Assembly: GCF_001514195.1 (NCBI RefSeq)
Contig: NZ_KQ948734.1
Location: 1,245,076-1,309,075 of the forward strand
Source: Streptomyces griseorubiginosus
GTDB lineage: Bacteria > Actinomycetota > Actinomycetes > Streptomycetales > Streptomycetaceae
DNA length: 64,000 bases
Direction of reading: 5' to 3'
Below, piece after piece: positions 16,275-27,300 of this stretch. How positions within the stretch are numbered: position 1 is the stretch's first letter; every line of letters begins with the position of its first letter. Under the pieces are notes generated by a model that worked only from the letters and a program-made list of their open reading frames with translations, did not search any database and was not told the DNA's origin. The position numbers and the translations under genes were made by a program.

Positions 16275-16775
16275 TCAACAGGAGTCCTCGGCGAGCTTCT
16301 CGAACTCGCCGAGGCTCATCGCCCGGCCGTCGGCCCAGACCTGACCGGGTGTCAGGCGCGCGAGGTCGGCGGCCGTGAAGGTCACGAGGCCGGTGTACTC
16401 GTAGTTGTACTCGTCCTTGCCGAAGGCGAGTTGATAGGTGTGGCCGGGCAACAGCCGCTGCTCGCCGACCGGGAGGACATGCCAGGCGCCGGGCGGCGAG
16501 AAGAGCGGGAACTCGGCGTCCACCGGACGCCGGCTGCCCCGGGCCTTCCAACCCGACACGTTCGGGCCGGAGTCCTCCTGACCGAAGCGGTCGGAGGGCA
16601 CGCCCTCCAGGGAAGGCCCCAGCACCCGATCGTCCCCGCAGGGCCGCAGCACGACCTCGGCCGCCCCCGCGTCATCGACCCGCACCGCGACCAACGGCAG
16701 GTCCTCCGCCCCGCACCCGCTCAACAGCCCTACGGCGGCGACCACTCCGGCGACCGCGACGATGCCCCGTCTCAT
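16275..16775 (-). CDS. Hypothetical lipoprotein (166 aa)
   Basis: Begins MRRGIVAVAG with a hydrophobic signal and lipobox LLSGC near residue 22. The mature part has a single further Cys pair (LRPCGDD and the C-terminal DSC) and a YQLAFGKDEYNYEYTG segment. It looks like a small exported beta-rich protein; I know no named family. The gene is convergent with cimA, with only seven bp between their stop codons. The long open frame continuing upstream is a shadow of the GH3 gene, so I place the start at ATG 16775. The gap to the GH3 gene (16776-16958) holds the divergent promoters. Confidence 0.7.
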   Translation of the reverse strand: MRRGIVAVAGVVAAVGLLSGCGAEDLPLVAVRVDDAGAAEVVLRPCGDDRVLGPSLEGVPSDRFGQEDSGPNVSGWKARGSRRPVDAEFPLFSPPGAWHVLPVGEQRLLPGHTYQLAFGKDEYNYEYTGLVTFTAADLARLTPGQVWADGRAMSLGEFEKLAEDSC

Positions 16776-16958
16776 CCCTCCAGCACACCGGCGAACGACC
16801 GTGCGTGCGACCACTGTTGTGCACCGGTCGGGTTGCGGTCGTACAACTCGCCCCGAGCGCGATGTCCGACGGAGTGTCTTGACGGATCTGTGTGCTCTCA
16901 GTTCACTCACGCCGTGACGTAAGTCCTGTGTGCACCACTGAGAGCCGAGGGAAGGTCC

Positions 16959-19900
16959 ATGCGAAGAACCGCCCTGCTCGTCTCCGCCGCCCTGCTCACC
17001 TCCCTGCTGCCCGTGGCGGTCGCCCGCGCGGCGGCCGACGATCCGCCCCCGGTCCCCGTCGACCGCTTCGAGGGCGAGGTCCCCTTCGCGAGCCCGCCCG
17101 CGGGCGGCATCTTCACCTGGGGCGGCGACAGCGACGACCCGCCGGCCCTCCAGCTGAGCACACGCGGCGACGCCCCCGAGGGCGACAAGGTCCTCGCCGG
17201 CACCTACGACATCAGCGGCTACGGCGGCTTCACCCACGACTTCGCCTTCGCCGAGCCCGCCCACGACTGGTCCGCCCGCAAGGGCGTCCGCTTCTGGTGG
17301 GAGGGACAGAACAACGGCAAGAAGGTCGCCTTCGAGCTCAAGGACGGCGGCGCCAACGGCGAGGCCGCCGAGCTGTGGACCACCTCCTTCACCGACGACT
17401 TCACCGGCTGGAAGCAGATCGAGCTCCCCTTCACCGACTTCGCCTACCGCACCGACTACCAGCCCGTCGGCGGCATCGACCAGGTCCTCGGACTCACCGA
17501 GACCTGGGGCTACGCCGTCACCCTCCCGGTCGGAGCGCCCGGCCGATTCGCCATGGACGGCGTCGAGTTGTACGGCCGGGCCGACCAGTCCCTGCGCGCG
17601 AGCGTCAGCACCGACTCCGTCGTCCACCCGGTCCGGGAGGGCGGGACCGCGAAGATCAAGGTCACCGTCGCCACCACCGGCTCCGCCCCGCTCGGCGACC
17701 CCGTGACGGTCGCCTACGAGACGTCCGGCGGCACCGCCACCCCCGGCAAGGACTACACCCCCGCCTCCGGCACCCTCACCTTCCCGGCGGGTACGGCCTC
17801 CGGCGCGACCAGGACCGTCCAGGTCCCGACCCTCAAGGACAAGGGCGCCGAGTCCGCCGAGACCATCCCCCTCAAGCTCACCGTCACCGGCGCCAAGCCG
17901 CCCGCCGAGACCCCGCAGATCGTCATCGACGCGCACGGACTGCCGTACCTGAACAGCAAGCTCCCTGTGCAGAGACGGGTCGCCGACCTGCTCTCCCGGA
18001 TGAGCCTCGCGGAGAAGGCCGGGCAGATGACCCAGGCCGAGCGCGGAGCCGTCGGAGGCGGGGCCGACGTCACCGCCTACGACCTCGGTTCGCTGCTCTC
18101 CGGCGGCGGTTCGACCCCCACGCCCAACACCCCCGAGGCCTGGGCGAAGATGATCGACTCCTTCCAACTCCGGTCGCGGGCCACGCGGTTCCAGATCCCG
18201 CTGATCTACGGCGTCGACGCCGTCCACGGTCACAACAACCTGGTCGGCGCCACCGTGATGCCCCACAACATCGGACTCGGCGCGACCCGGAATCCCCAAC
18301 TCGTCCAGCGCACAGGGGCCGTGACCGCAGCCGAGGTCCGCGCCACCGGCGTCCCGTGGGACTTCGCACCCTGCCTCTGCGTCACCCGCGACGAACGGTG
18401 GGGCCGCTCCTACGAGTCCTTCGGCGAGGACCCGGCCCTCGTCGAGTCCATGGAGACGATCATCCAGGGCCTCCAAGGGGCGAGGAACGGCAACGACCTC
18501 GACCGCGACGACAAGGTCCTCGCCACCGCCAAGCACTTCGTCGGCGACGGCGGCACCGCCTACGGCTCGTCCACGACGGGGACGTACACCATCGACCAGG
18601 GCGTCACCACGGTCACCCGGCAGCAGCTCGAAGCCGTCCATCTCGCACCCTTCGAGGAGGCCGTGCAGCGGGGCGTCGGCACGGTCATGCCGTCCTACTC
18701 CTCCCTCGACGTCGTCGGCGACGGCCTCGGCCCGGTCAAGATGCACGCCCGCGCCGACATGATCGACGGGGTGCTGAAGCAGAAGCTGGGCTTCGACGGC
18801 TTCGTCATCAGCGACTGGAACGGCATCGACCAGATCCCCGGCGACTACGCCTCCGACGTCCGGACCTCCGTCAACGCCGGCGTCGACATGATCATGGCGC
18901 CCTACGCGTACAAGGACTTCCACTCCGCGCTCATGGCGGAGGTGCGGGCCGGGCGCGTCAGCGAACAGCGGATCGACGACGCCGTCTCCCGCATCCTCAC
19001 CCAGAAGTTCAGGCTGGGCCTCTTCGAGAAGCCGTACGCCGACACCAGCGGCGCCTCGAAGATCGGTTCCGCCGGTCACCGCGCCGTGGCACGCGAGGCG
19101 GCCGCCGCGTCGCAGGTGCTGCTCAAGAACGCGGGCGACGTGCTGCCGCTGCGGAAATCCCAGAAGGTGTACGTCGCCGGGTCCAACGCCGACGACATCG
19201 GCAACCAGTCCGGCGGCTGGACCGTCACCTGGCAGGGCTCGTCCGGCGCCATCACCCCCGGGACGACGATCCTGGAGGCCATGCGGAAGAACTCCACCGC
19301 GCTGACGTACTCGAAGGACGCCTCCGCACCGCTGAGCGGCTACGACGTCGGCGTGGTCGTCGTCGGCGAGACCCCGTACGCCGAGGGCGTCGGGGACGTG
19401 GGCAACGGCCACGACCTGGCGCTGTCCGCCGCCGACCAGGCAGCCGTCGACAAGGTGTGCGCGGCGATGAAGTGCGCGGTGCTGATCGTCTCCGGGCGGC
19501 CGCAGATCGTCGGCGACCGGCTCGGCGACATCGACGCCCTGGTCGCCTCCTGGCTGCCGGGCACCGAGGGCGACGGCGTCGCGGACGTCCTGTACGGCAA
19601 GCGGCCCTTCACCGGCCGGCTGCCCGTCACCTGGCCCCGGTCACAGGCCCAGCTGCCGATCAACGTCGGCGACCCGGCGTACGACCCGCAGTTCCCGTAC
19701 GGCTGGGGCCTGACCACCCTCACCAAGGTCCCCAAGGGCGGGCAGAGCACCCTGAAGGCGCTCGGGGCCGCGGCGAGCAGGGCCGAGCGGGCGGGCGCCG
19801 ACGGGACGGGCCGCGCGCTCGTCGCCGAGGCCCGGCTGATCGTCCAGCAGCGGGCGGCCGGGCGGATGACGGCCGCCGTGGCCGCTCCCTTCGCGGACGC

Positions 19901-19973
19901 CGACCACCTGCTGCTGACCGGACGCTACGGGGAGGCGGTGGCGAAGCTGACCCAGGCGTACCGGGCGGCCTGA
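16959..19973 (+). CDS. Secreted modular GH3 beta-glucosidase/exo-glucanase with CBM and Calx-beta domains
   Basis: 1004 residues. A Sec signal peptide (ending AVARAAA) is followed by a carbohydrate-binding module of the CBM11/CIA30 type (about 30-205, with WWEGQNNGKK and FAMDGVELYG), a Calx-beta domain (about 210-315, with TVAYETSGGTATPGKDYTP), then glycoside hydrolase family 3 N- and C-domains. The predicted nucleophile is D619 in VISDWNG, and substrate residues include KHFVGDGGT. It ends with a helical extension of about 70 residues. It probably cleaves terminal glucose from extracellular beta-glucans such as cellodextrins or laminarin. A GAGGGAAGG Shine-Dalgarno precedes ATG 16959. Confidence 0.9.
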   Translation: MRRTALLVSAALLTSLLPVAVARAAADDPPPVPVDRFEGEVPFASPPAGGIFTWGGDSDDPPALQLSTRGDAPEGDKVLAGTYDISGYGGFTHDFAFAEPAHDWSARKGVRFWWEGQNNGKKVAFELKDGGANGEAAELWTTSFTDDFTGWKQIELPFTDFAYRTDYQPVGGIDQVLGLTETWGYAVTLPVGAPGRFAMDGVELYGRADQSLRASVSTDSVVHPVREGGTAKIKVTVATTGSAPLGDPVTVAYETSGGTATPGKDYTPASGTLTFPAGTASGATRTVQVPTLKDKGAESAETIPLKLTVTGAKPPAETPQIVIDAHGLPYLNSKLPVQRRVADLLSRMSLAEKAGQMTQAERGAVGGGADVTAYDLGSLLSGGGSTPTPNTPEAWAKMIDSFQLRSRATRFQIPLIYGVDAVHGHNNLVGATVMPHNIGLGATRNPQLVQRTGAVTAAEVRATGVPWDFAPCLCVTRDERWGRSYESFGEDPALVESMETIIQGLQGARNGNDLDRDDKVLATAKHFVGDGGTAYGSSTTGTYTIDQGVTTVTRQQLEAVHLAPFEEAVQRGVGTVMPSYSSLDVVGDGLGPVKMHARADMIDGVLKQKLGFDGFVISDWNGIDQIPGDYASDVRTSVNAGVDMIMAPYAYKDFHSALMAEVRAGRVSEQRIDDAVSRILTQKFRLGLFEKPYADTSGASKIGSAGHRAVAREAAAASQVLLKNAGDVLPLRKSQKVYVAGSNADDIGNQSGGWTVTWQGSSGAITPGTTILEAMRKNSTALTYSKDASAPLSGYDVGVVVVGETPYAEGVGDVGNGHDLALSAADQAAVDKVCAAMKCAVLIVSGRPQIVGDRLGDIDALVASWLPGTEGDGVADVLYGKRPFTGRLPVTWPRSQAQLPINVGDPAYDPQFPYGWGLTTLTKVPKGGQSTLKALGAAASRAERAGADGTGRALVAEARLIVQQRAAGRMTAAVAAPFADADHLLLTGRYGEAVAKLTQAYRAA

Positions 19974-20009
19974 GGGGAGCTCGCAGGGATCTCGAAGGGA
20001 TCTCACGGG

Positions 20010-20037
20010 AGGGCCCCGCGGTTTCGGGCGGGGCCCT
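20010..20037 (+). terminator. Terminator after the GH3 gene
   Basis: 10-bp stem AGGGCCCCGC / GCGGGGCCCT with an 8-nt loop and TTC, 37 bp after the stop. Confidence 0.8.
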
Positions 20038-20067
20038 TCGCAGAGGTCTCATCCGGGAGGCTTCGGG

Positions 20068-20073
20068 TAGCGT
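20068..20073 (+). promoter_or_regulatory. -10 hexamer TAGCGT (leaderless layout)
   Basis: TAGCGT ends six bases before ATG 20080, which has no Shine-Dalgarno. Confidence 0.5.
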
Positions 20074-20079
20074 CGAGAT

Positions 20080-21477
20080 ATGAAGGCCAGCGCACAGGCC
20101 GTGACACGGACCGTACGGACCCGAAGCCTCCCGGAGCTGTTGCTCGCCCTGGTGGTGGCGGCTCTGGCCGTGCTGTCGACGGGCACCCCGCCGGCCTCGG
20201 CCGACTCCGTCACTAGCGCCTCGGAGATCGGGCAGGCCCTCCGGAGGAATCCCGTCTACGTCGATCCGGCCGCCGCGGCCCAGCTGTCGGCCAAGGACGC
20301 GGACGCCCTCGCGGACCGGATCGCCAAGGCGGACCGACCGCTGTTCATCGCGGTGCTGCCCGCCGACTACCCGAAGAAGGACCTGTTCTCCAAGCTGCGC
20401 ACGGCGACCGGCATCACCGGCCTGTACGCGGTCCGCCTCGGCGACGCCTTCGACGCCCGGGCCGACTCCGCCGTCCTGCCGCACACGGCCGTGCGCAACC
20501 TGGTGACCACCGTCCAGGGCGAGGACACCCGCACCCAGCTCACCGACTTCACCTCCGCCGCGGTCACCAACATGGGCGGCTCGGCCCCCTCGACCTGGCG
20601 GTCCCCGCGTCAGGACGGCGGAGGGGTGTCCGGCACCGCGTTGATCACCGTCGGCGCCGTCCTGGTGGCGGGCGGCGCGGGCGCGTACACGCTGGTGCGC
20701 CGCAACCGACGCCGGCACGCCGAGGAGCAGCGGGCCGCGCTGGAGAAGCTGCGGGTGGTGGTGGACGAGGACATCACCGCGTTCGGCGAGGAACTGGACC
20801 GGCTGGACTTCCATCCGGCCGAGGCGGGCGCCGACGACGTGATGCGTGCCGACTACGAGCGGGCGCTGGACGCCTACGACCAGGCGAAGTCGCTCATGGC
20901 GGCGGCCACCCGGCCCGAGGACGTGCGCGGGGTGACCCAGGCCCTGGAGGACGGCCGCTTCTCGCTGGCCCAGCTCGCCGCCCGCCGCGAGGGCCGGCCG
21001 CTGCCCGAACGCCGGGTGCCCTGCTTCTTCGACCCGCGCCACGGCCCGTCCGTCACCGACGCCACGTGGACGCCGCCGGGCGGTGCCGCGCGCGAGGTGC
21101 CGGTGTGCGCGGCCGACGCCACCCGGCTGTCCGACGGCCGGGACCCGGTGATGCGCGAGGTCGACACCGACCAGGGCCGTCGCCCCTACTGGGACGCGGG
21201 CCCGGCCTACGGCCCCTGGGCGGGCGGCTACTTCGGCGGCGGCATCCTCCCCGGCCTGCTCGTCGGCACGGTCCTCGGCTCCATGATGGCCACCCCCGCC
21301 TACGCGGCCGACTACGGCTCCGGCTACGGCGACTTCGGCACCGGCTACGAGGGCGGCGACCTCTCGGGCTCGGACTTCGCCGCGGGCGACTTCGGGGACT
21401 TCGGGGGCGGCGGAGACTTCGGCGGGGGCGGCGATTTCGGCGGAGGGGGCGGGGACTTCGGAGGCGGCGGCTTCTGA
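20080..21477 (+). CDS. Membrane protein with extracellular domain and Gly-Asp-Phe-rich tail
   Basis: 465 residues. A signal or anchor segment (about 17-42, ending PPASADS) leads into a domain of about 140 residues with FIAVLPADYPKK; a second membrane helix follows at about 190-208 (ALITVGAVLVAGGAGAY). A helical cytoplasmic part comes next (VDEDITAFGEELDRL), then a hydrophobic Gly-rich segment and a C-terminal run of DFGGGG repeats. The tail resembles the Gly-rich ends of some actinobacterial TPM-like or envelope proteins. I cannot assign a function. Transcription is probably leaderless. Confidence 0.7.
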   Translation: MKASAQAVTRTVRTRSLPELLLALVVAALAVLSTGTPPASADSVTSASEIGQALRRNPVYVDPAAAAQLSAKDADALADRIAKADRPLFIAVLPADYPKKDLFSKLRTATGITGLYAVRLGDAFDARADSAVLPHTAVRNLVTTVQGEDTRTQLTDFTSAAVTNMGGSAPSTWRSPRQDGGGVSGTALITVGAVLVAGGAGAYTLVRRNRRRHAEEQRAALEKLRVVVDEDITAFGEELDRLDFHPAEAGADDVMRADYERALDAYDQAKSLMAAATRPEDVRGVTQALEDGRFSLAQLAARREGRPLPERRVPCFFDPRHGPSVTDATWTPPGGAAREVPVCAADATRLSDGRDPVMREVDTDQGRRPYWDAGPAYGPWAGGYFGGGILPGLLVGTVLGSMMATPAYAADYGSGYGDFGTGYEGGDLSGSDFAAGDFGDFGGGGDFGGGGDFGGGGGDFGGGGF

Positions 21478-21483
21478 GGCGCC

Positions 21484-21690
21484 CAGCCGGTCGGTCCCAT
21501 CCAGCCCCTCCAAGCCGGTTGGTCCCGTTCAGCCCCTCCGGGCCGGCCGGTCCCGTTCAGTCCCGCCGAGCCGGTTGGTCCCGTTCAGCCCCTCGGGAGC
21601 CGGTCGGGCAATTCAGCCCCTCCGGCGTTTGAGGAGCGGGGGTCCGGGGGCAGCGCCCCCGAATCGGGGGTCGAAGGGGGCCGCGCCCCC
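21484..21690. repeat. Degenerate tandem repeat plus common Streptomyces intergenic element
   Basis: Four to five degenerate units of about 33 bp with the core GGTCCCGTTCAGCCCCTC are followed by CAGCCCCTCCGGCGTTTGAG and a GC-rich hairpin (GGGGGCAGCGCCCCC). The latter is a dispersed sequence found after many Streptomyces genes as I remember them. The region fills most of the 300 bp between two convergent genes and contains no gene. Confidence 0.7.
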
Positions 21691-21730
21691 TGGAGATGGG
21701 ACGGGTAGGGGCGGCGGGGGCGAAAAAGCA

Positions 21731-21757
21731 CGGGCCCGGCACACCGCACCGGACCCG
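21731..21757 (-). terminator. Intrinsic terminator of the trypsin-like protease gene
   Basis: On the minus strand: CGGGTCCGG, 9-nt loop, CCGGGCCCG (one wobble), followed by TGCTTTTT. It begins 20 bp after the protease stop codon. Confidence 0.8.
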
Positions 21758-21776
21758 CGCAAAGAAACCCGTCACC

Positions 21777-22646
<870 letters not shown>

Positions 22647-22810
22647 TCAAATCTGCTGATGGATTATGAGAATCCCGTGAACTCCCGCACAAGGGGCGCG
22701 ATTCAGCCAAGCACCTGGCCGGCGGGGAGCGGTGACGTCGTACGCCCCCGCCTCGTGAGCCGTACGACCGCCACCGCCCGGAGCGCCACCGCAGCGGCGA
22801 TGACGGAGCG

Positions 22811-24106
22811 TCAGGGGCCCGTGTCGCCGCCGACCGGACACGCGGGCAGACCGACCGCCTCGGCGGAGGAGGCCCCACCCTTTTCGGTCGGGTACCGGAA
22901 CCAGCCCGCGAGGACCAACGGCAGGACAAGGTAGCCGAAGCGGGTCGCCGGGATCAGGCAGATGGCGAGGCCCAGGCCCACCGCCAGCCGGTCCGCCGCC
23001 GCGCGGACGGTCCGGGGCGGTCGTATCAGCAGCGACACCGCCACCCCCACGGCGGCGACGACGAGCCCGGCCGTCGCGAGCACGGCACCGTCCGGGACGT
23101 ACTCGGCCAGCAGACGGCCCGGCAGCGGGCTGGTCGCCGGGGAGCGGACGCCGCCCTCACCGAGCGGGAAGAGCACCACGTGCTCGACGAAGGCGTGCGG
23201 GTCGGCGAGGGCGACGGGCACGACCGCCGTGGCAGCGACCGACAGCGCGGCCAGACCCGCCCGCAGCGCCGGGCGGCGCCCCGCCGTGACCGCGAGCAGC
23301 ACCAGACCCACCGGCAGCAACGGCCATGCCGTCCACTTCAGCGCTGCCGCCGCCCCCATGGCCACGCCGGCCGCCGTGCCCGAACCGCCCCGGCCCGCCA
23401 GCGCCAGACCCAGGCACATCAGCGCGACCACCGGCAGATCCACCCCGCCCACGGCCAGCGGCAGGGCCACCGCCGGGAACGCGGCCAGCGACAGCACCCC
23501 GTCCGACCGGCGTTGCCTACGGCCGAAGCCCGCGGCGACGCCCATGCAGGCCAGGAAGGTGAGGCAGAACCAGACCCGGGCATCGGTGAGCGGGCCGTTC
23601 CCGAAGAGCGCCCGAGGAACGCCGAAGAGCGCCATGCCGGGCAGGTACGGGTCGTAGTCCACCGTGTGGACGGGATGCGGAAGGTAGGGGCTGCCGGAGT
23701 GCAGCAGCAGCGCCGCCGACCGCTCGACGACGCCGACCTCCGACTGGGCCTCGCCCGAGACGACGAGCACCGTCAGCGGCACCAGGACCGCTCCCACGAG
23801 CGCGGCCCAAGCGGCGCGGCGGGGCGAGTTCCGTACGGCGAACACCGCAGCCGTGCCGTATCCGACCGCCGCGCAGGCGCCCCAGACCCGGTGCGGGCCG
23901 AGCCCCGTCGTCGTCGCCAGGATCAGCGCGAAGCCCGCGCACCCGAGCCAGTACGTCCACATCCGGCGGGCGAGGAAGGCGAGCCGTCCGGCCGGTGGTG
24001 CGGGCGGGGTGGTCTGCCCGAGGTGTCCCACCCCCGTGAGGACACCTCGGGCCGTGTGCGGGGCCGGCGTCGCCGCCCTGTCGATGAGGGTCATGTCGTC
24101 TCTCAT
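22811..24106 (-). CDS. GT87-family membrane mannosyltransferase (DUF2029)
   Basis: About 431 residues with ten or so hydrophobic helices. The extracytoplasmic loop after the second helix carries HSGSPYLP and VDYDPYLPGMALFGVP, the pattern of GT-C polyprenol-phosphomannose-dependent alpha-mannosyltransferases such as mycobacterial PimE-type enzymes. It probably adds mannose to a lipid or polysaccharide on the outer face of the membrane. ATG 24106 is chosen; ATG 24094 is an alternative. It is divergent from the nSTAND gene across 236 bp, in which I see no other feature. The 250 bp downstream (22560-22810) is also empty. Confidence 0.8.
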   Translation of the reverse strand: MRDDMTLIDRAATPAPHTARGVLTGVGHLGQTTPPAPPAGRLAFLARRMWTYWLGCAGFALILATTTGLGPHRVWGACAAVGYGTAAVFAVRNSPRRAAWAALVGAVLVPLTVLVVSGEAQSEVGVVERSAALLLHSGSPYLPHPVHTVDYDPYLPGMALFGVPRALFGNGPLTDARVWFCLTFLACMGVAAGFGRRQRRSDGVLSLAAFPAVALPLAVGGVDLPVVALMCLGLALAGRGGSGTAAGVAMGAAAALKWTAWPLLPVGLVLLAVTAGRRPALRAGLAALSVAATAVVPVALADPHAFVEHVVLFPLGEGGVRSPATSPLPGRLLAEYVPDGAVLATAGLVVAAVGVAVSLLIRPPRTVRAAADRLAVGLGLAICLIPATRFGYLVLPLVLAGWFRYPTEKGGASSAEAVGLPACPVGGDTGP

Positions 24107-24342
24107 GGCGTCTGAGCGCGGGGACCGCACGCTGCGGTACGGCCTCCGGAACAAGGCCCGTGACCATGAGTCCAGCGGGCGGCGCGTTGTTCAGCAGCCC
24201 CCGCCCGCCACCCTGAACAAAACGAAAGCCCCTGGTGACGGGCGCGGCGGAACCTTGCGGGGGGTCGGGACGGTTCCTTAGGGTGGCCGCGACGAACAGG
24301 CGTCCGCAGCACGGGGCGTGGACACGGGGGAGACGAGCGCAC

Positions 24343-27300
24343 ATGGGCCGTCGGGAGACCCCGGTCGATCCGGCCGCGGGACCGGTGCCGAGGTTCGCCT
24401 ACGAACTGCGCAAGCTCCGCCAGGAGGCCGGCGGCCCCACCTACCGCGAACTCGCCCGCCGGGCGCACTTCTCCGTGACCGCGCTCTCCCAGGCCGCGGC
24501 CGGCGAGCACCTGCCCTCGCTCCAGGTGACCCTGGCCTACGCCACGGCCTGCGGCGGCGACGCGGGGGAGTGGGAGCGGCGCTGGAAGGAGGCCGAGCGG
24601 GAGGTCCGCGAGGCGGCCGCCGGCCTGGACGACGACGTGGAACCGCCCTACCAGGGCCTGGCCCGCTTCGAACCCGACGACCACGACCGGTACTTCGGGC
24701 GCGACCGGCTGGTCACGGCGCTGTGCCGGCTGGTCCGGGACCGGCGCTTCACCGCGGTGTTCGGCCCCTCCGGCAGCGGCAAGTCCTCCCTCCTGCGGGC
24801 CGGGCTCATCCCCGCCCTGCGCGCCGAGCGCGGACTCGCCGCGATCCGCGTCCTCACCCCTGGCGCCCACCCGGCCCGCACCCACGCGGACGCGCTGCGA
24901 CCGGCGGGGGAGCCGGGGCCGGCGGACGCGTCGGTCGCGGCGGGCGAGCCGGGGGTGGCGGACGCGTCGGTCGCGGCGGGCGAGTCAGGGCCCGCGGGCG
25001 ACACCCTGGTCGTCGTCGACCAGTTCGAGGAGGTCTTCACCCTCTGCCGCGACCCGGACGAACGCCGCGCCTTCCTCGACCTGCTGCTCGCCGCCCGGGA
25101 GCCCGGCAGCGGACTGCGGGTCGTCATCGCCGTACGGGCGGACTTCTACGGCCGCTGCGCCGAACACCGGGGTCTGGCGGACGTGTTGGGCGAGGCCGGG
25201 CTGCTGGTCGGCCCGATGGACCCGGCCGAGCTGCGCGACGTCATCGTCAAGCCGGCCCAGGGCGCCGGGTACATCGTCGAACGGGCCCTCACCGCCCGCC
25301 TGGTCGACGAGATCGCCGACGAGCCCGGGGGACTGCCGCTGCTGTCGCACGTCCTGCGCGAGACCTGGCGCCGCCGTCGCGGCCGGGCGCTGACCGAGGA
25401 GGCGTACGAGGCCGCGGGCGGTGTCCGCGGGGCCATCGCCCAGAGCGCCGAGGAGGTCTGGGCGGACCTCTCCCCGCACCACGCGGAACTTGCCCGGCTC
25501 GTCCTGCTCCGCCTCATCACCCCCGGCGAGGGCTCCCAGGACACCCGCCGCCCGATCGACCGCACGGAACTCGACTTCACGGCACCGACGGCGGGTACGG
25601 GGACCCCGGGCCCCACGACGTGGCGCCTCGGCCGGACACGCACCGGGTCGCCTGGCTCGGGGTTCGCCGGGTCGCCTGCCTCAGGGTCTGCCGGGTCGCC
25701 TGCCTCAGGGTTCGCCGGGTCGCCTGCCTCGGGACCCGCCGGGTCGCCCGCCTCAGGGGCCGCCGTGTCCCTTGGCTCGGCGCTCGCCGAATCCACTGGC
25801 CCGACACCCGCCGCGCACCCCTGCCCGACGCCCGCCGCGCACCCCTGTCCGACGCCCGCTGCCCTTCCCGGCCCGCCTCCCGCTCAGACACCCCCGCCCC
25901 CTTCCGGCGCCCCCACCCCCGACCTGGGCCCCACCCCCGACACAGCCCTCGTCCTGGACCGTCTCGTCCGTGCCCGGCTCCTGACCCTCGATCACGGCAC
26001 CGTCGATCTCGCCCACGAGGCCTTGATCACCGCCTGGCCCCGGCTGTCCGGCTGGATCGAGCAGGAGCGGGAGCAGTTGCGCACGCACCGGCGGCTGACC
26101 GAGGCGGCCCGGGCCTGGGACGACCTGGGGCGGGACCCCGGCGCCCTGTACCGCGGCACCCGGCTGGCCACGGCCGAGGAACAGCTGGCCGGGGCCTCGC
26201 TGACCGCGCAGGAGCGGGCCTTCCTCACGGCGAGCAGTGCCGCACACCGGGGTGAGCGCCGCAGGCGCCGCGGACTCGTCGGGGCCCTCGCCGCGCTGCT
26301 CGTGCTCGCGCTGGTCGCGGGGGCCGCAGCCTGGCAGCAGAACCGGACGAGCGACCGCCGCCAGGTGGAGGCCGAGGCCCGTCGGATCGCCGCCGTGGCC
26401 GACGGTATGCGGTTCTCCGACCCGCGCACCGCGATGCGGCTCAGCGTGGCCGCCGCCCGGCTCGCCGACACGACGGAGACCCGGTCGGCGCTGATCGGGG
26501 CGATGGCCCAGCGGGACGAGGACGTGTTCGCGGTGCCGGGCGCGGACGCCGGTTTCGACGGCTCCGGCAACGACGTGCACCGGCTGACGGCGGACGGCCG
26601 GTCCGTGGTGTCCGTCACCGCGGACCGGGTCCGGATCTGGGACCTGCGCACCCGGCGGCTCACCCGCTCCGTGCCGGGACCCGGAAAGCTGATGGACGGC
26701 GTCCCGGCCGCCGTCGCCCCGGACGGCCGGACCCTCGCGCTGCTGGCCGGGGACCGCGTCGAGCTGTGGGACGTGGGGACCGGGCGGGTGACCAGGACAC
26801 TCCCCGGCGTGGACGCCATGCAGACCCCGTTCGCCTACACCGCGCACGCCCTGGTCGCCGTCGACTGGGACGACGGCAGTGTGCACGTCCGGGACCCGCG
26901 CACCGGTCGCTCCGCCCTGCGGCTCCCGGAACCGGCCGGCGGCGTGAGCGGTGTCGCGGCCAGCCCGGACGGCCGGTGGCTCGCCCTGTGCACGCGCGAC
27001 GGTCACGCCCCGGAGCTCTGGGACGTCACGCACCGGCGACGGGTCTCGGCGCCCTGGGTGGCGAACGCGCGGCCCGCCGACTGCCGTGACCACGCGCTGG
27101 CGTTCACCCCGGACAGCCGCGCGCTCACCGTCGCCGCCGCCGACGGGATCCACGGCTGGGACCTGCGCACCGGACGCGCGACCCCGTCCTTCACGGCCGA
27201 CGGACTGACCCAGGTGTGGCCCGGCGGGGGCGGCGCCTTCCTGGTGGCCACCGGACCCCACCGGCTCGTCGTGCTGCGGACCGCCCACCCGCAGGTGACC

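Noticed and set aside
16275..19412. Minus-strand open frame of over 1000 codons across the GH3 gene
   Set aside because: GC-rich third positions leave the antisense frame open. Only its last 166 codons (the lipoprotein from 16775) look like a gene; the rest mirrors GH3 codons.
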